DNA of 64,000 nucleotides, taken from Polycyclovorans sp. (lineage in GTDB: Bacteria > Pseudomonadota > Gammaproteobacteria > Nevskiales > Nevskiaceae). This document shows, one piece after another, positions 55,215 to 64,000 of the stretch. Numbering within the stretch: the first letter of the stretch is position 1; every line of letters begins with the position of its first letter. Location of the stretch: assembly GCA_002706265.1 (NCBI GenBank), contig PAKU01000011.1, positions 61,864 through 125,863 on the forward strand, written 5' to 3'. A model generated the notes under the pieces. It was not told the DNA's origin. It saw nothing but the letters and a program-made list of their open reading frames with translations, and searched no databases. Made by a program: the position numbers and the translations under genes.

Positions 55215-55909
55215 GCGAACAGCGCCTGCGCGCGGGCAAATTCACTGGGGATGCCGATGTCGATGAACGGCGCATCGGTCACATGGCCGAACACCGGCAC
55301 GTGGCCGACCTGTCGCTGCATCACATCGGTCTCGAACGAAAAGTTGCAGGTGCTGGGCGCGTAACTGAGCAGACTTCGCTCCACGACGTAGACCCCGGCG
55401 TTGATGCGGCCCGGCCCGCCGCCGGCTCGCTTCTCGTGAAACGCCCGCACCCGTCCGTCTGCATCGAGCTCCACCGCGCCGAACCGGCCGGCGTCGGGCA
55501 CCTGCGTCAGGGTCAGGGTGAGCATTGCCGCGTGGCGACGATGGGTGTCGATCAGTGCCTGCAGGTCCACCGGACACCAGGTGTCCCCGTTGAGCACCAG
55601 CGCGCGTGCCACACCCGTCAGGTCCAGCGCCTGACGCAGGGCGCCGCCGGTGCCCAATGGCGCGGATTCGACGCTGTATTCGATGGTCATTCCCCGGTAG
55701 GCCGCCTCGAAATGGCGCTCGATCACCTCGCGCTTGTAGCCCACGGCCAGCACCACCCGGCCCACCCCGGCATCGGCGAGCGTGTCGAGCAGCACCTCCA
55801 GAAACGGCCGGCCGGCCACCGGCGCCATCGGCTTGGGCACGTCCGCCACCACCGATTGCAGGCGCGTCCCGAAGCCACCGGCCAGCACCACCGCGCAGGG
55901 CAGGCTCAT
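55211..55909 (-). CDS. hddC: D-glycero-alpha-D-manno-heptose 1-phosphate guanylyltransferase-like nucleotidyltransferase
   Basis: A 232-residue sugar-1-phosphate nucleotidyltransferase. The N-terminus AVVLAGGFGTRLQSVVADVPKPMAPV is the NTP-binding G-G-x-G-T-R-L motif, followed by PLGTGGALRQAL (about 84) and NGDTW with the metal-binding Asp. Placement between gmhA and wecG and next to hddA indicates HddC, making GDP-heptose. Overlaps both neighbours by four bases. Confidence 0.85.
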   Translation of the reverse strand: MSLPCAVVLAGGFGTRLQSVVADVPKPMAPVAGRPFLEVLLDTLADAGVGRVVLAVGYKREVIERHFEAAYRGMTIEYSVESAPLGTGGALRQALDLTGVARALVLNGDTWCPVDLQALIDTHRRHAAMLTLTLTQVPDAGRFGAVELDADGRVRAFHEKRAGGGPGRINAGVYVVERSLLSYAPSTCNFSFETDVMQRQVGHVPVFGHVTDAPFIDIGIPSEFARAQALFA

Positions 55910-56514
55910 GCGCCGGGCTGCGGCTTGTGCTCGGGAAACATCGCCTCCTCACACAGCGCACAGAGGATGTGGCCGATGAGAATGTGCGACTCCTGAATGC
56001 GCGGCGTGTGCGTCGACGGCGCGCACAGGGCATAGCGGCACAGGTCCTTGAGCCGGCCTGCCGCGCCGCACAGCGCCACGGTGGAAATGCCGCGCTTGTG
56101 CGCCGCTTCGACGGCGGCAATCACGTTCTTCGAGTTGCCCGAGGTGGAAATGCCGATGAACACGTCGCCCTCGCGACCGTTGGCTTCCAACTGCCGGGCG
56201 AACACGTATTCGTAGCCATAGTCGTTGCCAATGGCGGTGAGCATCGAGGTGTCGGTGGTCAGCGAGATGCTGGGCAGGCCGGGCCGGTCAAACTCGAAGC
56301 GGCTGACAAATTCGGCCGCGATGTGCTGCGAATCGGCGGCCGATCCGCCATTGCCGGCCAGGATGATCTTGTTGCCGCGTTTCAGGGCTTCGATGCACAC
56401 CCGCGTCACCACCAGAATGGTGTCATGCAGCGCGGTGTCGGCCAGCAGCTGCTCCTTGACCGCGATCGAGTCGCGAATCATGCCGGACACGCGATCCAGG
56501 GTTAAAGCGACCAT
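55906..56514 (-). CDS. gmhA: Sedoheptulose-7-phosphate isomerase GmhA
   Basis: A 202-residue SIS-domain isomerase: AGNGGSAADSQHIAAEFVSRF (phosphosugar motif, about residues 54-74), ALTTDTSM-type SLTTDTSMLTAIGNDYGYEYVF, GISTSGNSKNV and the C-terminal HILIGHILCALCEE with the catalytic His. It makes D-glycero-D-manno-heptose 7-phosphate. The start overlaps the end of hddA by 13 bases. Confidence 0.92.
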   Translation of the reverse strand: MVALTLDRVSGMIRDSIAVKEQLLADTALHDTILVVTRVCIEALKRGNKIILAGNGGSAADSQHIAAEFVSRFEFDRPGLPSISLTTDTSMLTAIGNDYGYEYVFARQLEANGREGDVFIGISTSGNSKNVIAAVEAAHKRGISTVALCGAAGRLKDLCRYALCAPSTHTPRIQESHILIGHILCALCEEAMFPEHKPQPGA

Positions 56515-57536
56515 GCCTGCACTCCGGTGGCGGTGAAGTTGAATTTGACGAAGTGGCCCTCTTCGCTGCTCAGCGCGTCCACCACGTCGAGCTTCAGGAC
56601 CGGATTGACGAAGATCATCATGAAACCGCCGCCGCCGGCGCCCGAGACTTTGACCGCGTCTGCGCCGGCGTCCATGGCGGCGTCTGCAACGGTCTCGATT
56701 CCGGCGTTGGAAATACTCTCGGCCATGGACTTCTTGGCCAGCCACGATTCACGAAACAGGGCCGAAACGCCGTCCACGTCGTAACGCAGCAGACGCTCCT
56801 TCATCTCGAAGGCGATGCGTTTAAGGGCATGCATCGAATCGACCGCCTTGTGCGTGGTCGCCTCATGGGTGACCGAACGAATCTGGTCGTCGATGATCCT
56901 GGCGCTGTCGCGTGACCGGCCGGTGAAATACAGCAGCATGCGCGCCTGCAGCTCATTGGCGATGTGATCGCGAATGCGCAGGGGGTTGATGATGGTCTTG
57001 TCGTCGGCGCCAAACTCCATGAAGTTGAAGCCGCCGAAGGTCGCCGCGTACTGGTCCTGTTTGCCGCCCGAGAGCGCGCAGTCCTTGCGCTCGATCTCGT
57101 AGGCCAGGTGCGCCAGGTCGTACTCGCCCAGCGGCAGCTGCATCAGCTCCTGAAACGCCGCGAGTATGGCCACCACCATGGTCGATGAAGTGCCCAGGCC
57201 GGAGCCCGGCGGCGCGTCGGAATAGGTGGTCACCGTCAGGCCCATCGGCTGCCCGTCGTTGAACTGCTTCACCACCCGGTTGTAGATGGCCTTGTGCAGC
57301 ATCACCCCGCCCTCCAGCGGCAGTCGCGGCTGTGCCGGACCTTCGTAATGCTCCCCCAGGTCGCGGGCCCGGAATTCCACCCGCCAGTCGTCGCGGGTTT
57401 CGATGGTGCAGTAGGCAAACAGGTCGATCGTCGCGTTGAGCACGCAACCGCCGTAGGTGTCGGAATACGGCGACACGTCGGTGCCGCCGCCGGCAAGGCC
57501 AAGTCGCAGCGGCGCTTTGCTTCGCACAATGGTCAT
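56502..57536 (-). CDS. hddA: D-glycero-alpha-D-manno-heptose 7-phosphate kinase
   Basis: A 344-residue GHMP kinase. RSKAPLRLGLAGGGTDVSPY at the start is the family substrate motif, DAPPGSGLGTSSTMVVA (about residues 105-121) the GHMP ATP loop and VSGAGGGGFMMIFV (about 299) motif 3. It phosphorylates heptose 7-phosphate at C1. First gene of the heptose/polysaccharide operon. ATG 57536 is chosen over an upstream TTG at 57554; no strong ribosome-binding site. Confidence 0.9.
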   Translation of the reverse strand: MTIVRSKAPLRLGLAGGGTDVSPYSDTYGGCVLNATIDLFAYCTIETRDDWRVEFRARDLGEHYEGPAQPRLPLEGGVMLHKAIYNRVVKQFNDGQPMGLTVTTYSDAPPGSGLGTSSTMVVAILAAFQELMQLPLGEYDLAHLAYEIERKDCALSGGKQDQYAATFGGFNFMEFGADDKTIINPLRIRDHIANELQARMLLYFTGRSRDSARIIDDQIRSVTHEATTHKAVDSMHALKRIAFEMKERLLRYDVDGVSALFRESWLAKKSMAESISNAGIETVADAAMDAGADAVKVSGAGGGGFMMIFVNPVLKLDVVDALSSEEGHFVKFNFTATGVQAWSL

Positions 57537-57614
57537 CAGTCGTTCTCGAGGCAAAAAAACGGTCCGACAGCGTAGCGAAACTTGCCCCCTGCCGGCGTGC
57601 GCCAGTCCCGAATT

Positions 57615-59894
57615 TCAAGGGGCTGCGGCGGCGTGCCATCGCCGGCGATGGTTCAGGCGCCAGGCCAGCGGATCGCCCAGGCCCGGCTGGCCATCGAACT
57701 GCCAGATCAGGGCGCCGTGCTGGGCGGTATTCCAGGACCGGATGCCGCGCCGGGCATAGCGCTCCACCACCCACGGATGCGGATGGCCAAAGTGATGGCG
57801 CCAGCCGGCGCTGAACACCACCACCTCGGGGCGCACCGCGTCGATGAACGCGCCGCCGGACGAGGTGCGGCTGCCGTGATGCGGCGCCAGCAACCACTGC
57901 GCCGCCAGCGGTCGATCAGATTGACGCAGCAGGGCCTGCTCGGCCGGGGCCTCGATGTCGCCGGTCAACAAGATGGCCTGCGCCCCCACCTCGATGCGCA
58001 GCACGCACGACTGGTCATTGCGGCGCGGCCCCGGTGGCCCAGCACCCGCCGGCGGATGCAGCACCTCGAAGCGCACCTGATCCCACTGCCAGCGCTGCCC
58101 TGCAACACAGGGCCTGGCGCTGTCCGCGCCCAGCCGCTCGGCATGCGGAAAGGCCGCCATCACCGCCGCGATGCCCCCCGCATGGTCACGGTCGGCATGC
58201 GACAGCATCAGCCGGTCCAGCCGCGTCACCCCGCGAAACTGCAGATAAGGCACCACCACGGCATCGCCGGCATCAAAGCCCCCGGTCCAGGCGGGACCGG
58301 CGTCGTACAGCAGCGTGTGGTGCGGCGTGCGCGCCACCACCGCGGTGCCCTGACCCACATCGAGCACCGTCAGCGTCAGTGGCGCGCGCTCAACCCCTCG
58401 GGGCAGCAGCAGCGGCACCATGCACAGCAACCCCAGCACCCGGCCCGGCATGCCGCGGGGCGCCAGCAGCAGCATGGCGCCGATCAGGGCCAACACACTG
58501 ATCGCCCACACCGGCGTGCGCTGCCACCACACGCCGTCACCCAGGGTCGTCACCAGGCGCAGCCCGGCATCGACGGCGGCGAAAGCCGATGCCACGCCGT
58601 GCACCACCGGCGTCACCCAGCCGGCATCCAACTGCGCCAGCGCACCGGCCAGCAGCGCCGCAGGGGTGAGCAGCATGAACAGCGGCACCGCGACCAGATT
58701 GGCCAGCGGCGCGATCAGGCTGGTGCCGGAGAAAAACCCCAGGGTCAGCGGCAGCATCACCAGGCCCAGAGCCACTTGCAGCCAGACGAACTGCCGCCAG
58801 CCCGGCCGCGGACGCAGGCGAAAGGCCAACAGATAGACAATGGCGGCCACCGCCACGAAGGACAGCCACAGCCCCGGGCGCAGCAGCCGCACCGGGTCCC
58901 AGGCCACGACCACCAGCCAGATCAGCGCCAGCGCCCGAAACGGCTGCCGCCAGCCGCCCCGCCAGGCCAGCCACAGCCCCAGCCACACCACCAGCAGCGC
59001 GCGGATCACCGGCGGCTCGAACCCGGCCATCAACGCATACGCAGTGGCCAGCACGGCCGCCCCCACGCCACCGGCCAGCGGCGTCGGCAGGCGCAACGCG
59101 GCCGCAGGCCACAGCGGCCAGAGCACCCGGATCAAGGCAAACCCGAGCCCGGTCATCAGCGCCAGGTGCAAACCCGAGATCACCACCAGATGGCTGGTGC
59201 CGGTCTCGCGGAAGATGCGCCAGTGCCCGTCGGTGAGGCCGCGCCCGTCCCCCACGCTCAGGGCCGCCAGATACGGCGTGCCGGGATGATCGCCCAGATG
59301 ACGTGCCAGACCGTCTGCCCATGCGGCGCGCACCCGCAGCAGCGCAGCACGGGGCCCGGTCACTTCGATGGCACACGGCACCGCGTCGCGCACGCTGGCG
59401 GTGGCGCCAAGCCGCTCGCGGAACAACCAGCCTTCATAGTCGAAGCTGCCGGGATTGTGGCTGCCCCGCGGCGTGCGCAGGCGCAGGTCGAATTGCCAGC
59501 AACTGGCCGCCGCGAGGGTGTCGGGGCCGTCGTACCAGCTCACCCGCAGCTGGCGCGGCAGGCCCGCAGCCCGGGCATCGGCGTCAGTGGTCAGGCGAAA
59601 GCGCCAGTGCGCGCCGGTTTCGCCGGGCCGCGAGGTGGGCAAGTCGCTGACCCACCCGGTCACCTGCCGGGTTTCGCCATGCCGCGACGCCGGCCAGCGC
59701 TCGGCGAGACGCTGGGCCACCTGCCATTCACACAGCAGCGCGCCCAGCAGCAGCGCCAGCACCGGACCGCGCAGCGGCGCCCACCACAGCGCCATCAGCA
59801 GCATCGGCACGGCCAGCCAGAGCGGCCAGGGATTGGGGTTGATCAGCACCGCACCGCAGCCCAGGGTGAAGGCGGCGGCCCAGCGCACCCGCAA
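57615..59894 (-). CDS. comEC: DNA internalization protein ComEC/Rec2
   Basis: About 759 residues. An N-terminal membrane region, a soluble DUF4131 segment (GSHNPGSFDYEGWLFRERL, about residue 155), the Competence membrane domain (HLVVISGLHLALMTGL, about 232, to about 480) and a C-terminal metallo-beta-lactamase domain with SHADRDHAGG (about 579) and LLAPHHGSRTSS. It forms the inner-membrane channel for DNA uptake. The start is uncertain: TTG 59894 or GTG 59888, five to eleven bases after the lolD stop, without a ribosome-binding site. Part of lolC-lolD-comEC. Confidence 0.92.
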   Translation of the reverse strand: MRVRWAAAFTLGCGAVLINPNPWPLWLAVPMLLMALWWAPLRGPVLALLLGALLCEWQVAQRLAERWPASRHGETRQVTGWVSDLPTSRPGETGAHWRFRLTTDADARAAGLPRQLRVSWYDGPDTLAAASCWQFDLRLRTPRGSHNPGSFDYEGWLFRERLGATASVRDAVPCAIEVTGPRAALLRVRAAWADGLARHLGDHPGTPYLAALSVGDGRGLTDGHWRIFRETGTSHLVVISGLHLALMTGLGFALIRVLWPLWPAAALRLPTPLAGGVGAAVLATAYALMAGFEPPVIRALLVVWLGLWLAWRGGWRQPFRALALIWLVVVAWDPVRLLRPGLWLSFVAVAAIVYLLAFRLRPRPGWRQFVWLQVALGLVMLPLTLGFFSGTSLIAPLANLVAVPLFMLLTPAALLAGALAQLDAGWVTPVVHGVASAFAAVDAGLRLVTTLGDGVWWQRTPVWAISVLALIGAMLLLAPRGMPGRVLGLLCMVPLLLPRGVERAPLTLTVLDVGQGTAVVARTPHHTLLYDAGPAWTGGFDAGDAVVVPYLQFRGVTRLDRLMLSHADRDHAGGIAAVMAAFPHAERLGADSARPCVAGQRWQWDQVRFEVLHPPAGAGPPGPRRNDQSCVLRIEVGAQAILLTGDIEAPAEQALLRQSDRPLAAQWLLAPHHGSRTSSGGAFIDAVRPEVVVFSAGWRHHFGHPHPWVVERYARRGIRSWNTAQHGALIWQFDGQPGLGDPLAWRLNHRRRWHAAAAP

Positions 59895-59899
59895 GGGGG

Positions 59900-60595
59900 T
59901 CAGGCCGCGCTGAGGCGGCCCGCCTCCAGGGTGAGCACGCGGTCCATACGCGAGGCCAGCGTCATGTCGTGGGTGACCACCACCAGCGCCGTGCCCAGCT
60001 CGCGGTTGAGCACCAGCATTTGATCGAACACCGCATCGGCGGTGCGCCGATCCAGGTTGCCGGTGGGCTCGTCCGCCAGCACGCAGCCGGGCCGGGTGAC
60101 CAGCGCACGCGCAACGGCCGCGCGCTGGCGCTCGCCACCCGAAAGTTCGCCCGGCTTGTGGTGCAGGCGTTCAGACAGCCCGACCCGCGTGAGAATCGCC
60201 GTCGCTGCGGCCTGCGCCTCTTTGACTGGACGCCGGCGTATCAGCAGCGGCAAGGCCACGTTTTCCAGCGCCGTGAACTCCGGCAGCAGGTGGTGAAACT
60301 GGTACACGAAGCCCATGAACCGGTTGCGCAGCCGGCCGCGCGCGGCATCGCTGAGCGCGCTCATGTTTTCACCGGCCACGTGGATGCTGCCGCCGTCAAT
60401 GGTGTCTAGCCCGCCCAGACAATGCAGCAGCGTTGATTTGCCGGTGCCGCTGGCGCCCACGATGGCAATGCGTTCGCCGCGACGGATTTCGATGTCGACG
60501 CCGTCGAGCACCTTCAGGTGCAGCCGCCCGTCGTCGAACACCTTGCACAGCCCGCTGGCGGAGAGGACCGGCACGTCGTCTCTAAGCTCACTCAT
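59900..60595 (-). CDS. lolD: Lipoprotein-releasing ABC transporter ATP-binding protein LolD
   Basis: A 231-residue ATPase: Walker [13 protein letters not shown] (about 47), [22 protein letters not shown] (the MacB/LolD-type Q-loop), signature [15 protein letters not shown] (about 152) and Walker [12 protein letters not shown]. It drives release of outer-membrane lipoproteins to LolA. Overlaps lolC by eight bases. Confidence 0.96.
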   Translation of the reverse strand: MSELRDDVPVLSASGLCKVFDDGRLHLKVLDGVDIEIRRGERIAIVGASGTGKSTLLHCLGGLDTIDGGSIHVAGENMSALSDAARGRLRNRFMGFVYQFHHLLPEFTALENVALPLLIRRRPVKEAQAAATAILTRVGLSERLHHKPGELSGGERQRAAVARALVTRPGCVLADEPTGNLDRRTADAVFDQMLVLNRELGTALVVVTHDMTLASRMDRVLTLEAGRLSAA

Positions 60596-61835
60596 AACGC
60601 AGCGCCTCTGCCGGCTGCACCTTGGACGCCCGCCACGCCGGGTACAGCGTCGACAGCAGGCCCAGCGCCAAGGACAGCATGCCGATGCGCAACACGTCGG
60701 CCTGCTTCAACTCCGACGGCAGGTCCGAGATGTAATACACGTCCGGCGCCAGCACCGGCTGATCAATCAGCGCTTCGATCAGCGGCACGATGTTCTCGAC
60801 ATTCAGCGCCAGGCCGATGCCGCCGGCCAGACCCAGCAGGGTGCCGAACACCCCGATCAGACTGCCCTGCACCATGAAAATGAGCATCACCGATCGCGGG
60901 CTGGCGCCCAGCGTTCGCAAAATGGCGATGTCGGCCTGCTTGTCCTGCACCACCATCACCAGGGTGCTGACGATGTTGAACGCCGCGACGCCGACGATGA
61001 GCGACAGAATGATGAACATCACGGTCTTCTCGGTGGCCACCGCGCGGAAGAAATTGGCGTGGCTGCGCGTCCAGTCCGACACGTAATAAAGACCCGGCAA
61101 CTCGGCGGCCAGCTCGCGTGAAATGCGCGGCGCCAGAAACAGATCGTCCAGCTTCAGTCGCACCCCGGTCACGCCCTTGCCCATGCGCAGCAGGGCCTGC
61201 GCGTCATCGAGGTGTATGAACACCATGCCGCGGTCGAACTCGTACATGCCCACTTCAAACACCCCCGCCACCGTGAAGCGGCGGAAGCGCGGCAGCACAC
61301 CGGCCGGCGTGACCGAGGCCTGCGGAATCATCAGGTCCACCGTGTCGCCCAGGCGCACGCCCAGCAGGCGTGCCAGCTCCACCCCGATGACCATGCGGAA
61401 TTCGCCGGACTCAAGGTCTTCGAACCGCCCGGCGATGAGCTTCTGGCCGATGTCCGACACCCGGGGTTCACGGTCGGGCAGCACGCCGCGCAGCAAGGTG
61501 CCCGACAGTTCGTTGCCCACCCGCAACATGCCCTCGCCCTCGATGTACGGCGCCACGCCCATCACGTTGGGGTGGGTCTCAGACTGGGCCGCTGCCGCCG
61601 GCCAGTTCAGCATCGGGCCTTCAGCGCCGACGATGGTGGCGTGCGAGGCCATGCCGAGGATGCGCACGCGCAGTTCACGCTCGAAGCCGTTCATCACCGA
61701 CAACACGGTGATCAAGGCGGTCACGCCCACGGCGATCCCCAGAATCGAAGCGCCAGAAATGAACGAAATAAAGTGGTTTCGCCGCTTGGCGCGGGTGTAC
61801 CGCAGCCCGGCAAACAGTTCAAATGGATTACGCAT
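60588..61835 (-). CDS. lolC: Lipoprotein-releasing ABC transporter permease LolC/E family
   Basis: A 415-residue permease with four membrane segments (about residues 20-48, 270-300, 315-350, 375-400) and a large periplasmic MacB-type domain. [23 protein letters not shown] and [26 protein letters not shown] are the family start; [17 protein letters not shown] [20 protein letters not shown] contacts LolD. Only one such gene is present, so it may be a LolF-type homodimeric permease. Start ATG 61835 gives the family N-terminus. Confidence 0.94.
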   Translation of the reverse strand: MRNPFELFAGLRYTRAKRRNHFISFISGASILGIAVGVTALITVLSVMNGFERELRVRILGMASHATIVGAEGPMLNWPAAAAQSETHPNVMGVAPYIEGEGMLRVGNELSGTLLRGVLPDREPRVSDIGQKLIAGRFEDLESGEFRMVIGVELARLLGVRLGDTVDLMIPQASVTPAGVLPRFRRFTVAGVFEVGMYEFDRGMVFIHLDDAQALLRMGKGVTGVRLKLDDLFLAPRISRELAAELPGLYYVSDWTRSHANFFRAVATEKTVMFIILSLIVGVAAFNIVSTLVMVVQDKQADIAILRTLGASPRSVMLIFMVQGSLIGVFGTLLGLAGGIGLALNVENIVPLIEALIDQPVLAPDVYYISDLPSELKQADVLRIGMLSLALGLLSTLYPAWRASKVQPAEALRYE

Positions 61836-62014
61836 GGACGCGATTAGACCATGCCCATCACCACCGGGTGCACCCCATCGCCGGCCCTGCGGCGCCTTCA
61901 CGACAGCAGGTCTGGCAACCCACGGTCGGTCGTTCAGCGCCGGTGATCGAGTTCCTCGGGCAGGGCTCGGCGCTGCGGTGATCGCCCCCTCGCGCGGCGC
62001 CGCTCACGCACACT

Positions 62015-62704
62015 ATGGGCATGGCTGCTCACCCGCCCGCACTCACCGTTCGCCATCACCGTCGCCTGCGGGCGATGTATCGATCCTCCGGCTGGCCGTG
62101 TCAGGACGCGCTGGAGGTCGACCTGCTGGTGGCCGGTCTGCTGGAGCGGGTGCATGTGCCGGGACAGCTTGAAACCCTGCGCGTCACCGATGCCGGCCTG
62201 GCGGTAATTGCCGGCGTGCAGGCGCGCAACCGCGCAGCGCTCACCCAACACGAAACCCTGGTGCAACGGATTGCCGACGACCAGGTGCGCGCCGGCCGGA
62301 TTGCCTACCAAGGCCTGACCCTGCTCTCCAAACCGGGCGATGCCTGGCTGCAACTGCGGCCCGACGTGTACTCCATTCGCAACACCACGCGCGAAGACCG
62401 GTTGGAGCCGGTCATCCACGAGATCAAAGTCAGCCGCGCCGATCTGAAAGCCGATCTTCGACGGCCGGAAAAGCGTGGCGGCTATCAGGCCCTGGCCAGC
62501 GCCTGCTACTACGTGCTGGCCGAAGGCATCGGCGAGGCCGACGACGTGCCGGCGGAATGCGGCGTGATCATCGCCCGACCCGACCGGCTGGACTGCGTGC
62601 GCCCGGCGCCCACGCGCCTGTGCGGCGTGGCCTTCAGCACCTGGATGACCCTGGCCAAGTCCACGCGACACACCTGGCTGGAACCTTCGATGGACCGGCT
62701 TTAG
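62015..62704 (+). CDS. MmcB-like putative PD-(D/E)xK nuclease
   Basis: A 229-residue protein. The C-terminal half contains a PD-(D/E)xK pattern: Asp in LRPDVYSIR (about 127), then VIHEIKVSRADLKADLRRPEKRGGY (Glu-x-Lys about 146-148) and ASACYYVL. This matches the MmcB DNA-repair group. The N-terminal part is helical and without a recognised domain. ATG 62015 or 62021 are possible; no ribosome-binding site. Divergent from lolC. Confidence 0.8.
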   Translation: MGMAAHPPALTVRHHRRLRAMYRSSGWPCQDALEVDLLVAGLLERVHVPGQLETLRVTDAGLAVIAGVQARNRAALTQHETLVQRIADDQVRAGRIAYQGLTLLSKPGDAWLQLRPDVYSIRNTTREDRLEPVIHEIKVSRADLKADLRRPEKRGGYQALASACYYVLAEGIGEADDVPAECGVIIARPDRLDCVRPAPTRLCGVAFSTWMTLAKSTRHTWLEPSMDRL

Positions 62705-62921
62705 CGGCGCCCCGCACAGCGACCCGCGAATAAACTCACTGCCCCAGCCGCTTCGGGTGCTCGGCAGGGCTCGCGCGGCCTAAACGCAGGCTCACCCGGA
62801 AGGCGTGAGGCAGCAAAACGGACCTTGCGCACGCCGCCGGTGCCGGCCGTACCCGCCTGGCCATTCATTGGCCACGGATGGCCTGCCTGCTCAGTTTCAA
62901 TGCGCAGCGAATGAAGACCTA

Positions 62922-64000
62922 GGGATGCTCTGCACAACCCAGCTGATCGGCGACAATACGATTCAGGCAGGGGCATGTTGAAGGGAGTCACATGAAGCAG
63001 CGAAGTCTGTCCGAGACCCGGTTTGATCGTCGCCCGAAGGCGACCAAGCGTCAGCGGTTTCTGTCTGAGATGGACGCGGTGATTCCCTGGGCCCGGCTGA
63101 TGGTGCTGGTGGACCTGGTACAGCCCAAGCGCAGTGGCAAGGGAGGTCGCAAAGCCTTCTCTGCCGAGACCATGCTGCGGATTCACTTCATGCAGCAGTG
63201 GTTTGCCCTGTCGGACCCGGCGATGGAAGAAGCGCTTCACGACGTGCTGGTGATGCGCCAGTTTGCGGGGCTCGATGCTGGTGATGACCTGATACCGGAT
63301 GAAAGCTCGATCCTGCGGTTCCGCCATCGGCTGGAAGCCCATGGTGTGGCCGATCAGCTGCTGTCCGAGGTCAACGCCGTGCTGGTCGAACAAGGCTTGA
63401 TGCTCAAGGCGGGGACGATTGTCGATGCCACCCTGATTCACGCGCCCAGTTCGACCAAGAACAGCAGCGGCCAGCGGGACCCTGAGATGCATCAAACCAA
63501 GAAGGGCAACAACTGGTATTTCGGCTGCAAGGCCCATATCGGCGTGGATGCCGGCTCGGGTTTGACCCACAGCGTGGTGGTGACCCCGGCCAACGTCAAC
63601 GACGTCACCCAGGCGCACGCACTGCTGCATGGGGAAGAAAACCAAGCCTTTGGCGATGCGGGCTATCAGGGCGTTGAGAAGCGCCAAGAGCATCAGGGCA
63701 GCGCCACGCAGTGGCACATCGCCATGAGACCCGGCAAGCGGCGAGCTTTGCCGGACACGCCTATGGGGCAACTCATCAACCAGATCGAACAAGCCAAGGC
63801 GCGCATACGCGCCAAGGTCGAACATCCCTTTCGAGTGATCAAGCGCCAGTTCGGTTACCTGAAGACCCGCTATCGGGGCCTGGCCAAGAACCGCGCCCAG
63901 ATCGTCACCCTGTTTGCCTTGACCAACCTGTTTCAGGCCAGGCGACGATTGATACTGGCAGGCGAGGTGTGTCCGTGAAACGGGTTTTGCAGGGCAATAC
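62922..64000 (+). mobile_element. IS5-family insertion sequence, right end at window edge
   Basis: The left terminal repeat GGGATGCTCTGCACAACCC (62922-62940) is matched by GGGTTTTGCAGGGCAATAC (63982-64000) as an imperfect inverted repeat, 13 of 19 positions. It follows CTAG, the YTAR target type of IS5-family elements. Size of about 1.08 kb and a single DDE transposase fit. The right boundary is at or just past the window end, so the target duplication cannot be checked. Confidence 0.8.
62992..63978 (+). CDS. IS5-family transposase
   Basis: A 328-residue DDE transposase. N-terminal DUF772-type domain (MKQRSLSETRFD..., FSAETMLRIHFMQQWF, LSDPAMEEALHD). Catalytic residues: Asp in TIVDATLIHAP (about 144), Asp in AFGDAGYQG (about 222) and Glu in KVEHPFRVIKRQFGY (about 281). 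It appears intact. AGGGAG precedes the ATG. Confidence 0.95.
   Translation: MKQRSLSETRFDRRPKATKRQRFLSEMDAVIPWARLMVLVDLVQPKRSGKGGRKAFSAETMLRIHFMQQWFALSDPAMEEALHDVLVMRQFAGLDAGDDLIPDESSILRFRHRLEAHGVADQLLSEVNAVLVEQGLMLKAGTIVDATLIHAPSSTKNSSGQRDPEMHQTKKGNNWYFGCKAHIGVDAGSGLTHSVVVTPANVNDVTQAHALLHGEENQAFGDAGYQGVEKRQEHQGSATQWHIAMRPGKRRALPDTPMGQLINQIEQAKARIRAKVEHPFRVIKRQFGYLKTRYRGLAKNRAQIVTLFALTNLFQARRRLILAGEVCP

Noticed and set aside
57582..60023. An 800-codon open frame on the + strand antisense to comEC.
   Set aside because: It is rich in Gln, His, Arg and Pro with no domain, lies wholly opposite the well-supported comEC, and is the kind of shadow frame that high GC produces.
61934..62671. A 245-codon minus-strand frame antisense to the MmcB-like gene.
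   Set aside because: No domain, and the + strand frame has a clear PD-(D/E)xK pattern.

Overview
The window is GC-rich, gene-dense chromosomal DNA from a Gram-negative bacterium, almost certainly a gammaproteobacterium. It carries an outer-membrane lipid (Mla) operon, LolCD, DsbC, ZapE, HU-beta/Lon, gammaproteobacterial-type FadE and a monomeric NADP isocitrate dehydrogenase. A two-enzyme route from glycine to betaine points to a halotolerant or marine life style. The family cannot be fixed from the sequence; Nevskiales/Salinisphaerales-like or Ectothiorhodospiraceae-like bacteria are guesses only. Composition is even throughout, and the only clear mobile DNA is an IS5-type element at the right edge.

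Layout. 1-8.1 kb: 5' part of sppA (-), trxB, a glutathione S-transferase, an ankyrin protein, monomeric icd (+), a patatin phospholipase (-) and a DUF1499 protein (+). 8.1-17.0 kb (all -): MFS transporter, GSMT-SDMT betaine operon behind a structured leader, murJ-ribF-ileS, tRNA-Met. 17.2-23.2 kb (+): arsM, arsS, a TVP38/disulfide-oxidoreductase fusion, an exported DUF547 protein and an exported methyltransferase. This looks like an arsenosugar-type cluster and is the most distinctive locus here. fadE (+) follows and ends at a bidirectional terminator. 25.7-29.1 kb (-): xerD-dsbC-lspA-ispH.

29.1-38.1 kb (+): plsC, a sugar-lactone oxidase, zapE, a D-Ala-D-Ala carboxypeptidase, lipB and a complete mlaFEDCBA operon ending at a strong terminator. 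38.1-41.3 kb: tRNA-Asp, tRNA-Val and hupB (-), divergent from lon (+), which has a heat-shock-like promoter. 41.4-47.9 kb: a ZIP-like metal transporter behind a Zur-like palindrome, nhaP2, a TerB-like protein and a hydrolase (-), an HTTM-DCC fusion and tatD (+). 48-51.7 kb (-): ilvD, a small unknown protein, an EamA permease, an HNH nuclease.

51.8-57.5 kb (-): a tightly overlapped polysaccharide operon, hddA-gmhA-hddC-wecG-polyprenyl glycosylphosphotransferase-epsL-like. It would make GDP-D-glycero-alpha-D-manno-heptose and start a surface or exported glycan. 57.6-61.8 kb (-): lolC-lolD-comEC. 62-62.7 kb (+): an MmcB-like nuclease. 62.9-64 kb: the IS5-family element.

Several genes lack a Shine-Dalgarno sequence and have a -10-like box six to ten bases before the ATG (plsC, nhaP2, xerD, perhaps murJ), suggesting leaderless transcripts. 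Start codons were chosen by ribosome-binding sites, overlaps and family length, and uncertain cases are flagged.
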